Origin: Argopecten irradians
Taxonomy: Eukaryota > Mollusca > Bivalvia > Pectinida > Pectinidae
Assembly: GCF_041381155.1 (NCBI RefSeq)
Contig: NC_091134.1
Coordinates: 31,625,540-31,689,539 of the forward strand
DNA: 64,000 nt
Direction: 5' to 3'
In this document: positions 59,402 through 64,000 of the stretch, one piece after another
How the letters are laid out: the number at the start of each line of letters is the position of its first letter
Numbering within the stretch: position 1 is the stretch's first letter
Notes under the pieces: generated by a model
The model's input: the letters and a program-made list of their open reading frames with translations, nothing else
Database searches by the model: none
Told to the model about the DNA's origin: nothing
Program-made: the position numbers and the translations under genes

Positions 59402-61366
59402 CAGGGGCGGATTTAGGTTTTGAGGTTAGAGGGGGCGTGGGACAAAACAAATCAGGCGAGGGGTCTGGGCGGTGGCCCCCAGAAGCTCTCGAATAAATGG
59501 TGCAAAATCCTGCATTCTGAGGATTTCATGAACACATTTTCCAGAAAATAATTGAAGCCATTTAAGGATGTTTATTTATGGTTTTCGTGTCAAGTGTCAT
59601 ATTTTTTATTTGAAGTTTTGATTTAATTTTTTTTTTACTTACAGAATTGCAATATCAAAATCTTAATATTTATATGGACATAAAGCGAAGAAGGGCGGGG
59701 GTCTGGGTGGGGGCCGCCTAGGCCCCCAGAAGCCCTCGAATAAATGTACACTTTTTCCAAAAAATAATTGAAGCCATGTAAAAATGTTCGTTTATTATTT
59801 TTGACGTCTAATGTCATATTTTGAATATAAAGTTACAGAATTGCACTGCCTAAAATCTGAATATCTATTCATAGAGGCACGAAGCAAAGAAAAGGATGGG
59901 GGTCTGGGGGCCGCCTAGAACGAATATACGTACCCGGCCTACTATGCCTTTAGGCCGGGTACGAATTGGTCCCTATGTATCGTAGTGGAGCACTGCCTCC
60001 GAAAATCACTCGGGCACAGTTTTTCATACTTTTTTGAAGGTTTTGAAGTAATAGGGAACAATTGTAGCTCTAAAGAAGACACCATTTTCAGTCTAAAAGT
60101 CTTTTGAGCTACAATATTGCAGCTAGGGGTCGCCTATTGAAGGTTTTTATAGGACTAATGAAAGTGTATGTGAACTTTTTTAACGATATAAGCTTTTACT
60201 TTTATACATTATCTGTCAGATTAGATAATTCATTTTCCCTAACTTACACAATCTTCATAATTCGTGTATTGGACAATGAAAGAAAAGAAGGCTAGTGGTC
60301 TTGTCTATGGCCATACGGTGCCAGGAACCATTGCTATCATCCTGTTTTCTAATAGGGAGCCTTTTGTCATGTGCATTAATTTTTTAACATCGTTTGCCTA
60401 TCTTATAACATTATCGTTAAGATATGTTTTTATTGAAACAAAAAAGGAAGGCATCTGGCCATGGGGTGCACCCAGACCCTAGAAGCTCTCATTTTCTGTC
60501 GCATTCCACTTTTTTCTTTACACACATTTTCTTAGGACAAACAAAAGGCTTCTAGAAGCATTCGGCGTCAGTAGTGATCTTGTAACTGGCGTTTTGAAAG
60601 TACGCACACTTTTGTGAATTGATAGTCGGATTTAATACAGGACTTTAATGCTGATTCAAAAATGTGTAATATATCATTTACAACCTGGAAAACGAAGGGC
60701 ATGACATATAGTCAACCAGCGAAGACTCATGGCCAGCTACAACTCCTTCCGCCCACCCCCTCCCCCTTTTCTTTTATTGCTAAGGATATCGAGATATAAC
60801 CTGTCAATATTGAATATTAATGACAATAAATTATCTAGTATATTGGGATTTTATCGGGGTTTTTTTTTGGAAAAAGTAAATACTTGAAGGGATTTATATA
60901 CATTGTACCTTTTAAGCGATGGAGATAAAACCTTAAATTACACGAAAAAAAAATTATTCCATTGTGCCTGGATACAAGTATGTTCATGCATGTATGTACC
61001 TAATCCAATAATATTAGATCTCGATATTGAGAAAATTCTGATGTGCGACACGACGTAATGATCAAAAGTGTCTCGTCGTGCTATACCTCTAACATTGTTG
61101 GAGTAGTATAAACCACAAAGTCGAATACATTTAGATTTTAAAATGATAACATCAAACGGTAAAGGTAGGAAATGGAGCTTTCTGTCTAATTCTCACTCTT
61201 TATCTAATTCCTTAATTTTTTCCCTTTCTCTTTTTTTTTCTTTCTTCCTTCTTTTCCTTTTTTCCCCTCTTTCTTTTTCCCTTCTTTTTCCTTTTTCTTT
61301 TTTTTTCTCTCTCCTATTTTAGGGGGGGCGTACGCCGGGTCCGCCCCCCCCTTGGATCCGCGCCTG
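59402..61366. mobile_element. hAT-like degraded element, 1.97 kb
   Basis: Left end CAGGGGCGGATTTAG and right end TTGGATCCGCGCCTG are imperfect 15-bp inverted repeats of the CAGGGGCGGATCCAG type known from hAT elements. The interior has repeated GGGGTCTGGG..GGCCCCCAGAAGC blocks near 59460, 59700 and 59900, and a pyrimidine-rich stretch at 61207-61320. No intact transposase frame; no clear 8-bp duplication. Contains the nested copy at 59918-60125. Confidence 0.55.
59918..60125. mobile_element. Interspersed element, copy 2 (short)
   Basis: Opposite-strand relative of 26047-26485: begins TAGAACGAATATACGTACCC and ends GAGCTACAATATTGCAGCTAG, sharing the AGTCTAAAAGTCTTTTGAGC block. About half the length of copy 1, so one has an internal deletion or the other an insertion. 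Confidence 0.55.
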
Positions 61367-62374
61367 CAGAATACGTAATTTTATGACACTGAAAACGGAC
61401 GAAATTCGGGTTCTCGGTTGTACTGTAATGGCTGCCGAGCGCGATTATAATGAACAACAAACTTGCTGACATGACAAGGAATATTAGTTTTCCACATTTG
61501 AAGATTATTTTCTAATTTACGATGGTTGACAAATGAAGTTTAAGCCATATTTGTTATAAAACAATTTGTATTTAGCGTAAGAATGATAAGCCAAAAGTAA
61601 AACGAGACTTTTCATTCGACAGGGGAACCGCAAAGGGAGGTTCTTGACTAATTGCACATATGTACATCACACAAGTATAAAGTGGGGAGTTGCTCACGTC
61701 TCTTGCATTTCAGCGATTCATTTATATATACCTACTTTCCCAATCGCGCACGTTACTGACTCTTGACACAATCTGTTTTCTATCAGAATTCGTTTGTGCT
61801 CGCTTCACCCACGTTTTTGACCCAACATTTTGTTTACATTCATTTAATATGTGCAGTGCATTGTGGGAGGTCACTAAAATTCAACACTACTATTTTTATC
61901 ACACTCAGTTTACAAAATTCTACCAGGCCGGTTCAAAATACAGAAAGATGGAATTTCCATTATACCCCCCTGGTAATTATTTGATTTGACACATTTGCAC
62001 AATAACTGATATAGATTACTTAGTAAGGTATCTGACACATCTTAAGTATGTATTTTACTCAATTATATGTGGTTTATTTAACTTCATGTCCCTTTAATAT
62101 CGCTATATGATATGACTTCATTAAAGTTTATACACCAGTATGATCATGGTTATAGTTACCATATGCCTGGGATACCCTGACAATAACTTTTAGTTAGCAT
62201 GACTTTTCATAAATATTGGTTGACTTACAGTAATTTGGTGGAATGCAGTACAATAAAAACATCCTGAGCAGATTTTCAGTCCACAGTAAAACATTCTCTG
62301 TTGGTAATTAATATAATACCGTCACTACCAAACTTAACCTACACGATAACATAACAGCTAGACTTCTACCGGGG

Positions 62375-63693
62375 TCAAACAGCCACAGCCTCAAACGTAA
62401 TCTCTGGTTGTTCAATGTCTGCTTTACTCTGTATCAGTCGGAGTTCCATCTGTTCTGGTGTGGGTGTATTTCCTTTCCCTGCCAAACCTTTAAACAGCAA
62501 AAAAAAAAAAAAAAAATGTATTTCATCCAGTCATTGCCGTTCTGTATTACAGTTATCTGCCCTTTAGTGCTGCATTGATACTCTTCCACAACAATATGAT
62601 ATGTATTACAATACTTGTCTCACAAAAATAACACTTACCATGATATGTATTAAATGCGTAATTAATCGGTCAAAAAGTAAAAATATTCCACTCTTTCTCT
62701 GTCAATTTTAACCCTTCTTTTTCGATATTACACAATCCAAAATGCTTCCATAAGTATGACTGAAAGTTGAAGGCGACTCTTTTAATATTCTAGTGTCTCC
62801 AGGTAAAACCACTTCCATGTTTGTTTGTAGGGAGATACTAATAACTGCTCAAAAATTCTGAATTTCGACTGATCTGGAAATTGGTGGGATTTGCCATGAT
62901 ATAGAAAAAAAAATACTGTGAGCCGAAGAATTGAAATTGAAAGATATTATTGAAGACATCTTTGTTTTCTTTACAAATACAGTTAAATGGTTTTCACAGC
63001 AAAGTCACCGGGCAAATTGTATTAAAACTGAAAATGTGGGTCCCTGAGGAAGTAGTTGAATTAAGCAGGTGGTTTTTATACAGAGGTGATCACTTAGGTA
63101 GGTTTGACTTACGTAGTGCATGGGAAACTGTTCTCTGTATTACTGCTTGGACTATTGACACTGTCTTCTCTAGTGCTACCTTTAACAAAACAAAAATGTT
63201 AGATAAACAACCTGGAAAATAAAATAGATGAATGTTGGTTTTATTAGTTTATCATCCTATTAACAGCCAGGGTCATTTAAGGATGTGCCAGGTTTGTTGG
63301 TGGGGAAAAGCCAGAGTACCCGGAGAAAAACCACCAACCAACAATCAGTACCTGGCAACTGTCCCACATGAGATTTGAACTCGTGACTCAGAGGTGGAGG
63401 GCTTGTGGTAATATGTTGGGACATCTTAACCACTATGCGACCACGACCCCTTATTTTGTGTGGTGATTTAAATTAGTCACCATATGATATAAAGACTACA
63501 CATCGAAGGAAATAGAGTTAGTTGTAAGATTATAATAGTTTGATATATATAACACAATAGACCTGAGTGTTTACCTTTAGATTTTTGTCTTTATGTATCC
63601 AGGCCAGTAGACAAGCAGCGAACAAATCACCAGTGCCGACAAACACCTGGGGAATGTGAGGCATGTTGATCCGGTAGTGCTCCTTACACCCAT
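62375..63693 (-). CDS. PDXK: Pyridoxal kinase, C-terminal three exons
   Basis: Phosphorylates pyridoxal, pyridoxine and pyridoxamine with ATP in the cytosol, giving the PLP cofactor. Partial: exons 63693-63575, 63179-63113, 62487-62375 in coding order (299 nt, 98 residues plus a stop), phases consistent; upstream exons lie beyond 64000. [20 protein letters not shown] contains the family GTGD motif with the catalytic Asp. [18 protein letters not shown] and [18 protein letters not shown] align with the human C-terminus (VACEKTVSTLHHVLQRTI, MQLELRMVQSKRDIEDPE). Stop TGA at 62375-62377. The gene converges on TRAPPC10. The nearest minus-strand poly(A)-like signals are ATTAAA at 62093-62098 and AATAAA at about 62063-62068, both in the edge of the TTAA element. 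Confidence 0.93.
63244..63450 (-). mobile_element. tRNA-headed SINE, best-preserved copy
   Basis: Minus strand from 63450: GGGGTCGTGGTCGCATAGTG head, TTAAGATGTCCCAACATATT, B-box region GAGTTCAAATC, then GGACAGTTGCCAGGTACTGA, GGTTTTTCTCCGGGTACTC, AACCTGGCACATCCTTAAAT and tail TGGCTGTTAATAGGATGATA. The conserved central part resembles the shared domain of metazoan SINE superfamilies (Meta/Deu-type); this assignment is from memory. In the PDXK intron between exons at 63113 and 63575. Confidence 0.8.
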
Positions 63694-64000
63694 CTGTGTA
63701 AAATATCACAATTGTTGTACTAGGGATTGGAAAATTAATGGCTTAGTAGGGCAAACTCTATTAAAGTGGTAGACCAGTTAACATAGACACTATGTTGTAT
63801 TACTGAGCTGTGTGAACAACATGCAACGATGTACACATCAGAAGCCTAATGGACCTAATTTGATAGCTCATGCTACAGACCAAATATCAAATCCCTGCAA
63901 TCATTGGTTGTAATTACTAAATTAAAGTTACTAATGATATATATACTAGATTACACTTGCAATCTTGAAGGTCGAAATCATTCACTAGTAATTACAAACA
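63694..64000 (-). other. PDXK intron, nothing recognised
   Basis: AT-rich sequence upstream (on the minus strand) of the PDXK exon ending at 63693. No further exon identified before the window edge. Confidence 0.5.

Larger units (their letters stand above)
57162..62097. mobile_element. Candidate ~4.9-kb TTAA element, host to other insertions
   Basis: TTAAAGGGACATGAA at the left and TTCATGTCCCTTTAA at the right form a 15-bp inverted pair containing TTAA at both edges. Between them lie other elements (58548-58697, 58955-59065, 59402-61366). The remaining own sequence shows no transposase frame. It may instead be two unrelated ends, so the element call is tentative. Confidence 0.4.

Overview
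This is a eukaryotic, AT-rich, intron-rich window. The gene content and repeats point to a mollusc, most likely a bivalve. The supporting repeats are a tRNA-headed SINE ending in 'CCTATTAACAGCCAGGGTCA'-type sequence, rolling-circle-like elements ending GGTGACCTAAAA or GGTGAGCTAAAA, and GGACAAAAGCCCC arrays. The species call is an inference. Six protein-coding genes can be traced exon by exon. All modelled introns are GT-AG and the reading phases match at every join.

Layout: ecto-5'-nucleotidase (NT5E, +, 5' exons off-window, 2069-9545); PDCL3 (-, 14084-18787); PIH1D1 (+, 19271-25105); CMSS1 (-, 27356-33140); TRAPPC10 (+, 33531-50584); C-terminal part of pyridoxal kinase PDXK (-, 62375-63693, continuing off the right edge). 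The genes alternate strand. That gives two head-to-head pairs (PDCL3/PIH1D1, 483 bp between start codons; CMSS1/TRAPPC10, 390 bp) and three tail-to-tail pairs. PDCL3 and PIH1D1 are both chaperone cofactors (CCT/TRiC and HSP90-R2TP). TRAPPC10 and PDXK are also near neighbours on human chromosome 21q22.3, so this looks like retained linkage.

Introns and intergenic DNA are full of mobile DNA. There are Helentron/HINE-like elements with internal tandem units, TTAA-flanked MITEs, near-perfect palindromic MITEs, an hAT-like element, a LINE 3' end split by a long-TIR element with a provable 5-bp target duplication, a four-deep nest of insertions at 47.1-49.5 kb, and a miniature LTR element (TRIM-like) whose LTRs carry a tRNA-like sequence.

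The most unusual signal is a recurring pattern. At six places in five of the six genes, tandem repeats are copies of the edge of a neighbouring coding exon, usually with its splice site. They range from two degenerate copies (CMSS1 stop-codon region) to about 31 copies of a 59-bp unit carrying the NT5E splice donor, and five copies of an 81-bp unit carrying a TRAPPC10 splice acceptor plus a newly formed donor.
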